Assembly: GCA_965197545.1 (NCBI GenBank)
Contig: CBDANJ010000008.1
Coordinates: 1,674,001-1,738,000, forward strand
Reading direction: 5' to 3'
Length of the DNA stretch: 64,000 nt
From: CATOSP01 sp965197545
GTDB taxonomy: Bacteria > Chloroflexota > Dehalococcoidia > Lucifugimonadales > UBA3495
The translations under genes and the position numbers were made by a program. A model generated the notes under the pieces. It searched no databases. It was not told the origin of the DNA and saw only the letters and a program-made list of their open reading frames with translations. Shown one piece after another: positions 10,375-18,711 of this stretch. How positions within the stretch are numbered: the first letter of the stretch is position 1; each line of letters begins with the position of its first letter.

Positions 10375-11343
10375 ATGCTAAACGGCTTTAAGAAGCTTGG
10401 ACCATTTCGCGGCGTCGTGCTCTCCCTGGAGAGCGCCACCCGGCCCGCGCGGCACTCGCTCGAAGCCAGGTTCGTCGTGCGGCTGCTGGTCCGCACCATC
10501 AAAGAGATGTCCGCCGACGATGCGACCCACATGGCGGCAGGCGTCTCCTACTACGCTCTGTTCTCCCTGTTCCCTCTGTTCCTCTTCCTGATCGCCGCTC
10601 TAAGTTTAGTGTTGGAAACCGACGACATCCGTTTGAGGCTCATCGACGCCTTCTCGGGTTACTTCCCCGGGTCCGGGCAGCTCATCAACGCCAACCTGGA
10701 AGCCGTGCTGAAGGTGAGGGGGGCGCTGGGAGTCTTCGGTGTGCTGGGACTCCTGTGGTCGGGCAGCGCGATATTCGGTGGAGTTAGCAGGGCCGTCAAC
10801 CGGGCCTGGGACGTTCACGTTGACCGTCCCTTCTTCATCAGCAAGCCGCGGCAACTGGCGATGGCGCTGGGGGTCGGGTTGTTGTTCTTCGTGTCTCTGG
10901 GTGTTGGTGCGCTGGCGCGGGCAGCCGGAAGCTTTTCCGGTGTGGACGCCGAAGGCAACACTTCCATGTTGGCCTGGCTCGCGCCCGCGATTCTTCAGGT
11001 AAGCTCAGTGCTCCTCACCACCGCGATGTTCCTGCTGATGTACAAATTCATGCCCAACACCAGGACTTACTGGCGCTACATCTGGCCCGGCGCGGCCACC
11101 GCCGCCGTGCTCTTCGAACTGGCAAAATACCTGTTCGTCCTCTACCTGGGTAGATTCGCCAACTTCGAAAACGTGTACGGCGCGCTCACGCCGGTGATCG
11201 TGCTTTCCCTTTGGACCTACGTAAGCGGCCTGATCCTCATTTTCGGAGCCGAGTTAAGCTCGGAGTATGGCCGCTTGCGCCGCGGGGTGGAACGAGGCGT
11301 GTTGATTCATCCGGTCCAAGAACTGGCGGAAAACCGGGAGTGA
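10375..11343 (+). CDS. YihY/BrkB family inner-membrane protein
   Basis: 322 residues with the family layout: an N-terminal cytoplasmic helix, then about six membrane spans, including the characteristic ADDATHMAAGVSYYALFSLFP-type first span region and the WSGSAIFGGVSRAVNRAWDV segment between spans 2 and 3. Members are polytopic inner-membrane proteins once misannotated as RNase BN; their molecular activity is not settled (transport or envelope function is proposed). Length is normal for the family. The upstream region has AGGA about 12 nt before the ATG. It stands alone on the plus strand and converges with the glycosyltransferase gene 13 bp downstream. Confidence 0.9.
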   Translation: MLNGFKKLGPFRGVVLSLESATRPARHSLEARFVVRLLVRTIKEMSADDATHMAAGVSYYALFSLFPLFLFLIAALSLVLETDDIRLRLIDAFSGYFPGSGQLINANLEAVLKVRGALGVFGVLGLLWSGSAIFGGVSRAVNRAWDVHVDRPFFISKPRQLAMALGVGLLFFVSLGVGALARAAGSFSGVDAEGNTSMLAWLAPAILQVSSVLLTTAMFLLMYKFMPNTRTYWRYIWPGAATAAVLFELAKYLFVLYLGRFANFENVYGALTPVIVLSLWTYVSGLILIFGAELSSEYGRLRRGVERGVLIHPVQELAENRE

Positions 11344-11356
11344 CCGATGTCTCGTC

Positions 11357-12562
11357 TTACCCGGTATGTCCGGTGACCAGGCTACGTCTCTTCGTCTCCA
11401 CCATCTCCCGGTAGAGATCCTCGATCTGGGCAAGGACCGCCGGCATGTCATGGGGCTGCATGTCCGCAAGTCCACGCCTTCCCATGGAGTCCCAACGGTC
11501 CCGGTGTTCCAACATTGCGAGCATCTTATCCGACAGGTCTTCAACTGTCGGTTCAAACATGAACCCGTTTACCCCGTCCTCGACTAGCTCGGGCAGCGCA
11601 ACTAAATTCGCAACCAGAATCGGCAGCCCGGTGGCCATCGCTTCCATCACGGCGAGACCTTGCAATTCGGCGGCGCCCGCCCCGATGTACACGTCTGAGA
11701 GATTGTAGAGCCCAGGCAAGTCCTCTTCCGGCACATATCCTGTGAACACCGCCACGCCGTCGAGGCCGAGGCGTCTGGCCAACTCGCGAAACTCTCTTTC
11801 GTCTTTGCCCTTGCCAACTATCACCGTTTGCAGATCGGCGGTGGCGGATGCCGCTGCGGTTGCGCGGATGACCAAGTCTGTCTTCTTGTCCTTTTCCAAC
11901 CGTCCGACCACCAGGAATGTGGGAACATCCCGCCTGATTCCATACTTCTCATGGATGTCTTCCGAGGCCGGGTACCGGGAGAAGCGTTGCAGGTCGATTC
12001 CATTTGAGACTACACGCACGGGCGTGGTCAACCCGGCATCCCTCAGCAGATGTAGGCAGGCGTTCGACGGAGCGAGAACACAGTCCAAACGGTTGTAGAC
12101 CCGCATGCAGTGTTTCCACATCACGGCGGAAGTGACCGGACGCAGTGGCTTGGGAAAGTACTGGATGAGGTTCTCCGGCATGAAGTGGTTGGTTCCCACA
12201 ATGGGGATTCCGTGTTTTCGGGCCTGCTTCAAACAACCGTGGCCGATGACGAAATGGTTCTGTATATGAACGATGTCCGGTCCGAAACTCTGGACAATTC
12301 GGTCTAGTTTCCCGTCGATTTTGGCCCATGACGTGATGCGAAATTCCGGATGGAGCGGCTTCGTAGGTATGGACTTGATACGGTGGACCGTCACATTGGG
12401 ACTGGAAGGGTCGGATTGTTCCTCATCCCGGTATGCCATGCTGGGCGCAACTACGGACACGAAATGCCCTCTTTCAGCTAGACCATGCACCAGCCGGTGA
12501 GTCGCCACCGCCGCTCCGTTCAACTGTGGCGGGTAGGTATCGTTGGCTATCAACACCTTCAA
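11357..12562 (-). CDS. Glycosyltransferase family 4 protein
   Basis: Retaining GT-B glycosyltransferase, GT4 type (mannosyl/glucosyl transferase to lipids or polysaccharides). The N-terminal acceptor half opens with KVLIANDTYPPQLNGAA; the C-terminal half has VVGRLEKDKK, followed by the donor-site motif ELQGLAVMEAMATGLP with the E-x7-E-like arrangement. I chose the TTG at 12562 (401 residues) because GGGAG lies 8 nt upstream and homologous sequence starts exactly there; the ATG at 12649 would add 29 unrelated residues and overlap the DedA gene without a ribosome site. It follows the DedA gene on the same strand, so the two probably form an operon for envelope lipid or glycan metabolism. The acceptor cannot be read from sequence. 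Confidence 0.88.
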   Translation of the reverse strand: MKVLIANDTYPPQLNGAAVATHRLVHGLAERGHFVSVVAPSMAYRDEEQSDPSSPNVTVHRIKSIPTKPLHPEFRITSWAKIDGKLDRIVQSFGPDIVHIQNHFVIGHGCLKQARKHGIPIVGTNHFMPENLIQYFPKPLRPVTSAVMWKHCMRVYNRLDCVLAPSNACLHLLRDAGLTTPVRVVSNGIDLQRFSRYPASEDIHEKYGIRRDVPTFLVVGRLEKDKKTDLVIRATAAASATADLQTVIVGKGKDEREFRELARRLGLDGVAVFTGYVPEEDLPGLYNLSDVYIGAGAAELQGLAVMEAMATGLPILVANLVALPELVEDGVNGFMFEPTVEDLSDKMLAMLEHRDRWDSMGRRGLADMQPHDMPAVLAQIEDLYREMVETKRRSLVTGHTG

Positions 12563-12623
12563 CGCTTCTTCTCCCTGCACATCAGTCCGAGCCTCCGCGA
12601 TTCTGGTCTCAGCGCAGCGGTTG

Positions 12624-13256
12624 TCATTGTTGCACCGGGCTCTCTTCATCGGTGTATTGCCGCATTCTTCTGGTGAATCGTTGAGCGATGCGGTTGTAAA
12701 GGAACGTCATCAGAAGAAACAGGATGAAGAACCCAGCCAACCATAACGCCCCGTAACCAAACGCACGCTGGAGGAGTCCGTAACCCTGTCCGGAGTAGTA
12801 CCCCAGGGCGGTGAAGAAAAGCGAAGTCAGGGCCACGATTGCAATGTCCCACCAGATGAAGCGCTTGATCGAGACCCCCAACGCACCCATGACCGCCAGC
12901 CCCGGTGGGCTGATGAAGGGGATCGTCTTGATGAACAGCAACCACTTGCCCAGGTGAGTGGTGATGAAGTCAGACGCCCTCTCCCTGCGGCCCAAGGGAA
13001 TACCGATGCGGGCGCCGAACCTGTCCAATACCCATTGCCCTCCCCAGTGACCCAGCGAGTAATAAAGAACGTCAGGGAGGAAGTTGGCGAAGAAGGAGAG
13101 AACGAAGACGATGAATACGTTGAAGTGGCCCAGAGCCGCGCCGAGGGCCCCGATGGCGGTGACCGCAGGACCTTCGATTAGCATCACCAAGAACATCAGG
13201 AGGTAGCCGTGCCTGATGAGCCATTCGAGGATTTCCGATTCGCTAAAGAAGGTCAA
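12624..13256 (-). CDS. DedA family (VTT domain) membrane protein
   Basis: 210 residues with the SNARE-associated/VTT domain of DedA proteins: an N-terminal re-entrant region, the FLVMLIEGP glutamate motif, GRRERASDFITTHLGK, and the Arg/Lys-containing IKTIPFISPPG loop followed by two C-terminal spans. DedA-family members act as lipid flippases or scramblases (undecaprenyl phosphate or phospholipids) dependent on proton motive force; which lipid this one moves is not evident. The start is TTG, supported by a strong GGGAGGT ribosome site about 9 nt upstream. It is upstream of and probably co-transcribed with the GT4 gene, which would fit recycling of a lipid carrier used by that enzyme. Confidence 0.88.
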   Translation of the reverse strand: MTFFSESEILEWLIRHGYLLMFLVMLIEGPAVTAIGALGAALGHFNVFIVFVLSFFANFLPDVLYYSLGHWGGQWVLDRFGARIGIPLGRRERASDFITTHLGKWLLFIKTIPFISPPGLAVMGALGVSIKRFIWWDIAIVALTSLFFTALGYYSGQGYGLLQRAFGYGALWLAGFFILFLLMTFLYNRIAQRFTRRMRQYTDEESPVQQ

Positions 13257-13347
13257 TACCGTTGACCTCCCTCAAGACTGAACTGTTAATGTGAGATGTC
13301 TAACTTCCCCTGTCTTTGAGTGTGCATTCGGCCCTTCCGATGCAACG

Positions 13348-13959
13348 CTAAGGTCTCCCGCTGAATGGCGGGTATTCATCCCGGAGCAGGCTGAAATAGA
13401 GGCTGACCCGAGTACTCCATCTCACGTAGCCCAAGACGAAGTCGAAGAGCCCCCGGGGGAAGCGCCCTAGAATAAGGATGGCCCACCAGGAGACGAAGAG
13501 GACGAAGAACACCAGTATTCCGTAGATGAGGAGCGCTATCCCGTGAGGGATGCCCACGTACAGCCAGGCGAAGAAGAATTTCAGTAGGGCCATCCCACGG
13601 GAGAGCCGTTCCGGGTAGTCCACCTCCAAATTGACCGGATTGGAGCCAGTGCCCGGTGAAAATGGAGGATAGCGGTCGGTCATCAGGTGCCACATGTAGG
13701 CTTCCACCCTTGCCGCCCATCTGTGGTACCCGACCACCAGATCGAACAGGCCTCGCGGGTATCTGCCGGTGAACAAGATCGCGACAAACGCAATGAAGCT
13801 GGCGACCATCGCCACGAGCGCGTACAGTAAGAGCGCGACTCCATGGGGAATCATCACGTATAGCCACCCGAAGAAGCTCTTGAGAAGCAAGTGGAGCCTG
13901 GAGAGCCGTTCGGGATACTCTACCGAGATCCGAATCGGTGTGGAGTCCGCGTCAATCAT
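13348..13959 (-). CDS. DUF4389 domain membrane protein, duplicated domain
   Basis: 203 residues made of two copies of the same unit: a YPERLSR motif, a LLKSFFGWLY-type segment, a membrane hairpin beginning IPHG(V/I)ALL, the GR(Y/F)PRGLFD motif and an aromatic W..R..Y helix ending YPPF. This is the DUF4389 family, of unknown function. Four membrane spans are expected. The ATG is preceded by GGGAGG. It sits alone between the DedA gene and a repeat element. The internal duplication (about residues 1-100 and 105-203) is typical of the family. Confidence 0.85.
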   Translation of the reverse strand: MIDADSTPIRISVEYPERLSRLHLLLKSFFGWLYVMIPHGVALLLYALVAMVASFIAFVAILFTGRYPRGLFDLVVGYHRWAARVEAYMWHLMTDRYPPFSPGTGSNPVNLEVDYPERLSRGMALLKFFFAWLYVGIPHGIALLIYGILVFFVLFVSWWAILILGRFPRGLFDFVLGYVRWSTRVSLYFSLLRDEYPPFSGRP

Positions 13960-14124
13960 GGTGTGCCTCCCTGGTGAAGCTTCCGATTATCGGCTTCACG
14001 CTCTTCGGACCGGTGAGAGATCGAGTGGGACACCCCCTTACCATTCGGTCAGTTGATCCATGGTATTAGCAGGTGGGATGAACTTTCAATAATATCGGGG
14101 CCGGGATTCAACGAATTGTGGGTA

Positions 14125-14256
14125 AGAAACTATCTCAAAAGTCCCTTCTCCCCTGGCGGGAGAAGGTTAGGATGAGGGGGATTGTATCTGTCACCCTCAC
14201 CTCAATCCTCTCCCATCCAGGGAGAGGATTGAGGTGAGGGTTTTGAGATAGTTTCT
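14125..14256. repeat. MITE-like palindromic element with 16-bp terminal inverted repeats
   Basis: A 132-bp element bounded by perfect 16-bp inverted repeats (AGAAACTATCTCAAAA at 14125-14140 and its complement at 14241-14256). Inside are two further palindromes: a CCTTCTCCC...GGGAGAAGG hairpin near 14143-14166 and a perfect 21-bp inverted repeat with a 5-nt loop at 14194-14240. The internal sequence is shared with repeats at 16043, 25696 and 30605. No flanking target duplication is obvious. It lies in the 356-bp gap between the DUF4389 and HNH genes, which holds nothing else that I can recognise. Confidence 0.8.
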
Positions 14257-14315
14257 AAGTCCTACACTCTCCTGGCGAGTGGGTGCGGCAACACCCGCGC
14301 CCGGATGAAGGGGCG

Positions 14316-15080
14316 TTACCTTCCCGATGACCGACCCGACGGCCGAATTGCCACAACTTCGTCGCAGGTCTCCAGCATGTCCCGAAGCGCGTCAAACTCT
14401 CGCGGAGTTACTGTTAATTCCCACGAGGACTTGATGGTTGCCCAGTCGATGGCGTATTCGCACCAATAGTCTTGTTCAGGAGGGCGCCAGTCCTCCGGCC
14501 CCTTACTTCCCTTCGCCCTATTTGCGGAGGCTATCGTCGCGATCAGGTGGCCGTCGTATTCCAGATCGTTCGCAAATGCCGCTTTTCGGTCCCGGTCCCA
14601 GACCCACCCGCCTGAGCGGTGAGCGTTTGCCAGGGGCACCATGTGGTCGATGTCCAGCTTGGCCGGGTCCTCAACGACTGTCCCGGTGTAAGGTCCCGTC
14701 CACCTTCCGGAAGCGACGCGGCACTCGTCTTCGCCTTTAAACGTCACTGGTACGGTGGACTCGACGATCAACGCTTCTTGACGAGCGTTTTGGCAGTCTC
14801 GGTCCTCATCCTTCCAGTGGCTCCATTCCCGGCGGTTGTACTTGGGGAGATCGTCATCCACTGGGGCAACTGTCACCATAAGGTCCACGTTGGCAAGCCC
14901 CGGACGATTGGTGGGTTGTGGCCTGGATGTGATTGTCGGGGCTTGCGGCTGGGACTGTGGGACCGCCGGGCCTGGCCCTCTAACGGGTTCAGGCGTAAGG
15001 GACTCCAATATAGCGCAACCCGTGAATGCGGCGAGCAATATAGATATGATTACGGCTTTGGCCGGTTCATCAATTCTCAC
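14316..15080 (-). CDS. Lipoprotein with HNH nuclease (DUF1524/GmrSD C-terminal-like) domain
   Basis: 254 residues. The N-terminus has a hydrophobic stretch ending in a lipobox-like AAFTGC, followed by a Pro/Gln-rich linker, so it is probably secreted and lipid-anchored. The C-terminal half has the HNH/DUF1524 core: LDIDHMVPLANAHRSGGW (catalytic DH), then DPE-like segments with HLIATIASANRAKGSKGP (the Asn/Lys part of the beta-beta-alpha-metal fold) and WCEYAIDWATIKSSW. Such exported nucleases are common in actinobacteria and Chloroflexota; roles in DNA scavenging or competition are proposed. The GTG start has a GAGGAGGT ribosome site. It stands alone upstream of the transporter operon on the same strand. 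Confidence 0.85.
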   Translation of the reverse strand: MRIDEPAKAVIISILLAAFTGCAILESLTPEPVRGPGPAVPQSQPQAPTITSRPQPTNRPGLANVDLMVTVAPVDDDLPKYNRREWSHWKDEDRDCQNARQEALIVESTVPVTFKGEDECRVASGRWTGPYTGTVVEDPAKLDIDHMVPLANAHRSGGWVWDRDRKAAFANDLEYDGHLIATIASANRAKGSKGPEDWRPPEQDYWCEYAIDWATIKSSWELTVTPREFDALRDMLETCDEVVAIRPSGRSSGR

Positions 15081-15250
15081 GCCTACACCTCCTCCACTAT
15101 GGTCCTTGTACCTTCGCGTCCGTCACACTGGTACAGGCTACGCCTCTCCCCTCTGCCGTTTTCTCAACCCCGCACCGCAGTTCCGGCGATAGAATTCTGG
15201 AGGTTATTCACCCTGCACGCCGGTGAAGTCAGTCACAGCTTTCCCAGGTC

Positions 15251-16012
15251 TCACGAGAGAATCTGGGAGAGGAAGGTTTTCGCCCGTTCGTGGCGGGTGT
15301 GGTTGAAGAACTCGTCGGGCGTCCCTTCTTCTATGATCGTCCCCTCGTCGAACATCACCATCCGGTCGGCCACCTCCCTGGCGAAACCCATCTCGTGGGT
15401 TACGATGAGCATGGTCATTCCGGAATCAGCCAGTTCCTGCATCACGTCCAGCACTTCCTTGATCATCTCCGGGTCCAGCGCCGAGGTGGGCTCGTCGAAC
15501 AGCATGATTTTCGGCTGCATCGCCAGGGCCCGGGCGATGGCTACGCGCTGCTGCTGGCCGCCGGAAAGCTGGCCCGGGTACTTGTCCGCCTGTTCCGGTA
15601 TGCCTACCCGCTCCAGCAGTTCCATCGCGATGTCTCCGGCTTCACTGGACGGTATCTTTCGCACCTTGATGGGCGCTAGCGTGATGTTGCTCAGCACGGA
15701 GAGATGGGGGAACAGGTTGAATGACTGGAAGACCATCCCTACGTCCCGGCGGATGGAGTCGATGTTGCGCACGTCGTTGGTGAGTTCGATGCCGTCGACG
15801 ATGATGTCCCCGCGCTGGTGTTCTTCCAGGCGGTTGATGGTCCGTATGAAGGTCGATTTTCCAGAGCCGGACGGACCCAGGATGACCACGACTTCCTGCT
15901 TTTTGACGGTCGTGGTGACGCCGCGCAGGGCGTGGAACCGTCCGAACCACTTATGCACGTCCCGGCAGATGATGATGTCTTCAGAACCGGCTTTCGTGTT
16001 GATCTCGGCCAT
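15251..16012 (-). CDS. aapP: General amino-acid ABC transporter ATP-binding protein
   Basis: 253-residue ATPase of the polar amino-acid (GlnQ/HisP/AapP) family. It has Walker A GPSGSGKST, Q-loop QSFNLFPHL, signature LSGGQQQR, Walker B IMLFDEPTSALDPE and switch histidine region IVTHEMGFAREV. It powers uptake of amino acids with the two permeases and the binding protein encoded upstream. Last gene of the operon; an 81-bp gap containing a palindromic repeat separates it from the aapM-like gene, and GAGGGG precedes its ATG. The symbol is assigned from family and from the J-Q-M-P gene order of the rhizobial general L-amino-acid system; the bztABCD naming would be equally valid. Confidence 0.93.
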   Translation of the reverse strand: MAEINTKAGSEDIIICRDVHKWFGRFHALRGVTTTVKKQEVVVILGPSGSGKSTFIRTINRLEEHQRGDIIVDGIELTNDVRNIDSIRRDVGMVFQSFNLFPHLSVLSNITLAPIKVRKIPSSEAGDIAMELLERVGIPEQADKYPGQLSGGQQQRVAIARALAMQPKIMLFDEPTSALDPEMIKEVLDVMQELADSGMTMLIVTHEMGFAREVADRMVMFDEGTIIEEGTPDEFFNHTRHERAKTFLSQILS

Positions 16013-16042
16013 GTTAGCCCCTCGTATATTCTCAAGCGTTCC

Positions 16043-16088
16043 CCCTCACCCCGGCCCTCTCCCTCCAGGGAGAGGGCCGGGGTGAGGG
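16043..16088. repeat. Palindromic repeat (REP-like) inside the transporter operon
   Basis: A perfect 21-bp inverted repeat with a 4-nt loop (arms 16043-16063 and 16068-16088), pattern CCCTCACCCCGGCCCTCTCC in the left arm. It fills most of the gap between the permease and ATPase genes. Its sequence matches the inner palindrome of the element at 14194-14240 and the repeat at 30605. The transcript would form a strong hairpin with no U-run, so mRNA stabilisation or attenuation between genes is possible. Confidence 0.85.
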
Positions 16089-16093
16089 CCACT

Positions 16094-17353
16094 CTACCGC
16101 ACCCCGACGCCCAACTGCTCTTCCACGTTCCGGCTTACGTATGACATTCCGTAGGTGAAAATCCAGAAGACCAGGGCCAGAAATATGAACACTTCCTTCG
16201 CCGACCCCTGGTATTCCGGGCGGCCTACGATAATCGTGCGTCCGATTTCGACAATGTCCAACATTCCGATGATGTATACCAGGCTGGTGTCCTTGAACAG
16301 GCCGATGAATTGGCCGACGATTGCCGGTATTACGCTGCGAATGGCTTGCGGCAGCAGGATGAACGAGGTGGTCTGCCAGCCGGGCAATCCCAGGGCACGG
16401 GCGGCCTCCGCCTGCCCGGCGTGGAGCGCCTGAAGTCCTCCTCTGATGTTCTCCGCCATGTAGGCCCCGCTGAACAGGGTGATGATTACGCCGGCGCGGA
16501 ACAGCGAGTTCTGGGGGAAGTTTTCGGGGAAGGCCAGTGGTACGAGCACCTGGGACATGAACAGCAGGGTTATCAGCGGCATTCCCCGGAAGACTTCGAT
16601 GAACGTTATGCACAGCAGTTTCGCCACCGGGAGGTTGCCGCGCCGCCCCAGGGCCAGCGCGATGCCCAGGGGCAGGCTGAGGGTTATGCCGACCCCGGCC
16701 AGCAGCAGGTTCAGCGTCAATCCTCCCCAGTAAATCACAGGTACGGGATGCAATCCGGGGATTCCCGGGACTCCCCGCAGCAGCGCCAGCGTCGCCAGGA
16801 AAAGGACCGCGCTCAGTATGGAAATCCACTTCAAGGAGCCGAGTGGGGTGTAACGGGCCAACGCCCAACCCGCAGCCAACGCGGGAAGGTTGGCCAGCAA
16901 CAGCAACCGCACGTCCCAACCCATACGGTCGAGACCATAAGGCAGGAAGGCGAACAGGGCGGCCGCCGCCGCGGTCAGAATGGCTATCAGCCTCGGGACG
17001 CTGGCGCCTGTGTATCCCCAAGCCATGCCCAGAAGTCCCGTCAACAGTATCAGTGAGATTTGCGGACGCCAGAAGCAGTTGTTGGACGGGCAAGCCTGGC
17101 CGCTGTTGAAGTTGCCGATGACAAAACGCCCGCCCACCGTGGCGACAACAGTCCAGTCCGCATCGAAGAATGCCCACTTCAGCCCGAACCAGAGGGCCAG
17201 CAACGCCGCGCCGCCCGCCAGTATGGTGAGAAGGCTGTTGTGCCAGGCGCTGAACAGGTTGGCCCGCGCCCACCCGACGGCCCCGGTCTCGGAGCGCGGC
17301 GGGGGCAGGGCGCCGTGTTCGAACACCGGAGACGCATTGGATTGACTCGACAT
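16094..17353 (-). CDS. aapM: General amino-acid ABC transporter permease (AapM-like)
   Basis: 419-residue permease: several N-terminal membrane spans, a large insertion typical of the AapM/BztC type, then the MetI-like domain with the coupling motif EAARALGLPGWQTTSFILLPQA and the following span pair. Preceded by spans with the IEVFRGMPLI motif. It forms a heterodimer with the AapQ-like permease in the cytoplasmic membrane. The ATG lies only 3 bp after the aapQ stop, implying translational coupling. Neighbours on both sides are partner subunits. Confidence 0.93.
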   Translation of the reverse strand: MSSQSNASPVFEHGALPPPRSETGAVGWARANLFSAWHNSLLTILAGGAALLALWFGLKWAFFDADWTVVATVGGRFVIGNFNSGQACPSNNCFWRPQISLILLTGLLGMAWGYTGASVPRLIAILTAAAAALFAFLPYGLDRMGWDVRLLLLANLPALAAGWALARYTPLGSLKWISILSAVLFLATLALLRGVPGIPGLHPVPVIYWGGLTLNLLLAGVGITLSLPLGIALALGRRGNLPVAKLLCITFIEVFRGMPLITLLFMSQVLVPLAFPENFPQNSLFRAGVIITLFSGAYMAENIRGGLQALHAGQAEAARALGLPGWQTTSFILLPQAIRSVIPAIVGQFIGLFKDTSLVYIIGMLDIVEIGRTIIVGRPEYQGSAKEVFIFLALVFWIFTYGMSYVSRNVEEQLGVGVR

Positions 17354-17356
17354 AAT

Positions 17357-18565
17357 CTATCGCCGGACGAAGCTAATTCGGCGGTTGTAGATGTTGCCAA
17401 TCAGCGAGTAGGTGAGACTCAGCGCCAGGTACGCCGCCATTATTATGAGGAATATGGACACCGCCGGGGCGGTCTGGGTCATTGTAAGCCCCACGCTGGT
17501 CAGGTCCGAGTATCCGACCGCCACACCCAGGCTGCTGTTCTTGGTCAGGTTCAGGCATTGGCTAATCATGGGCGGGATGATTACCCGGAGCGCCTGCGGG
17601 AAGATGACGTAGCGCAAGGAGCCCATCGGCGAAAGCCCCAGCGCCCGGCCCGCTTCCACCTGTCCCCGGCTCACCGATTGAATTCCAGCCCGCACGATTT
17701 CGGAGATATAAGCCGCGGTGTAGATAACCAGCCCGATGAGCAGCACCAACAGTCCGGCCCGTATGGTGAATCCGCCGCCAATGTGCCCGAACCTGCCCTG
17801 CGGTTCCGGCGGCGAGATTGCGAAAGGGGCCTCGCCCGCCACCGCGCTCACGGCCAGCCATGACACTGCGGCAAGGACCACGGCGAGGATACAGCCGGTC
17901 AGCAGGGGATAGGACGACTTGCCCGTGTCGACCTCACGCCGGGCCAGCAACTTGTGGGCGGTTATGCCCGCAAGAACGGAAACGGCGGCCAGGGCGCCCC
18001 ACGCAGCCGGCGTCCAAAGGCTGCCGCTCACCGGTCCGGGGAAGGATATGCCGCTGTTGTTAATGTACAACAGGTCGGCGATAACATAGCCTTCGCGCAC
18101 CGGGGGCAGCGCCAGGATGATGAACAGCCAGAAGAGCAACTGCACCAGCAGCGGCACGTTGCGGAAAAACTCGATGTAGACCAGGGCGAGCTTGGAGACA
18201 ATCCAGTTCCCGGACAGCCGGGCCACTCCGATGAAAGTGCCCAGGGCCGTTGCCAATAAGACGCCGATAATCGAAACGAATATCGTGTTGGTGTAGGCTA
18301 CCATCAGGGCGTAACGGAATGTGTCCGACGACTCGTAGGGGATGAAGTGTTCGCCGATGGGGGTCTGGTACTCGCGGCCCAGGAAGGTGAAGCCGTAAGG
18401 AATGTCCCGGTCGGCTATGGCGTTGCCGATGTTTGCGAAGAACCAGACGACCAGCGCCACCACAAGGACGCCCGACACAATCTGCAAGACCCATTGGATA
18501 ATTCTGGCGTGCCGCCAAATTGGGATGCCGTTATATGTGAGGCCCCTCGGCAGGTTAGCGATCAT
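17357..18565 (-). CDS. aapQ: General amino-acid ABC transporter permease (AapQ-like)
   Basis: 402-residue permease of the AapQ/BztB type, longer than ordinary His/Glu permeases because of extra spans inserted between the first and later spans. It has the amino-acid permease motifs VYIEFFRNVPLLVQLLFW and the ATPase-coupling EAGRALGLSPMGSLRYVIFPQA. It pairs with AapM to form the channel. Second gene of the operon, 146 bp after the binding-protein gene, with a hairpin in the gap. Confidence 0.93.
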   Translation of the reverse strand: MIANLPRGLTYNGIPIWRHARIIQWVLQIVSGVLVVALVVWFFANIGNAIADRDIPYGFTFLGREYQTPIGEHFIPYESSDTFRYALMVAYTNTIFVSIIGVLLATALGTFIGVARLSGNWIVSKLALVYIEFFRNVPLLVQLLFWLFIILALPPVREGYVIADLLYINNSGISFPGPVSGSLWTPAAWGALAAVSVLAGITAHKLLARREVDTGKSSYPLLTGCILAVVLAAVSWLAVSAVAGEAPFAISPPEPQGRFGHIGGGFTIRAGLLVLLIGLVIYTAAYISEIVRAGIQSVSRGQVEAGRALGLSPMGSLRYVIFPQALRVIIPPMISQCLNLTKNSSLGVAVGYSDLTSVGLTMTQTAPAVSIFLIIMAAYLALSLTYSLIGNIYNRRISFVRR

Positions 18566-18650
18566 GTCCAGGTTCTATTGACGTTTCCCTTGTTTCCCGC
18601 GATATTCTCGTGTGCGTCGTGTTCCGCTTCCATTCAGGCTTGCACAAAAT

Positions 18651-18677
18651 AGGCGGCCCGCATCGCGTGGGCCGCCT
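18651..18677 (-). terminator. Intra-operon hairpin after the binding-protein gene
   Basis: 9-bp GC stem (18651-18659 with 18669-18677) just downstream of the aapJ stop; in the minus-strand transcript it is followed by UAUUUUG. It probably acts as a partial terminator or 3'-end stabiliser, giving more binding-protein mRNA than permease mRNA, a common arrangement in such operons. Confidence 0.6.
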
Positions 18678-18711
18678 TCGATTAGTCTGCCGTGGGATTC
18701 CGCCCCCCCAG

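Noticed and set aside
14140..14260. Possible CRISPR array from closely spaced repeats
   Set aside because: The repeats are inverted and nested, with no regular spacers and no cas gene in the window.
15000..16085. Long plus-strand frame opposite aapP
   Set aside because: Shadow of a highly conserved ATPase gene on the other strand.
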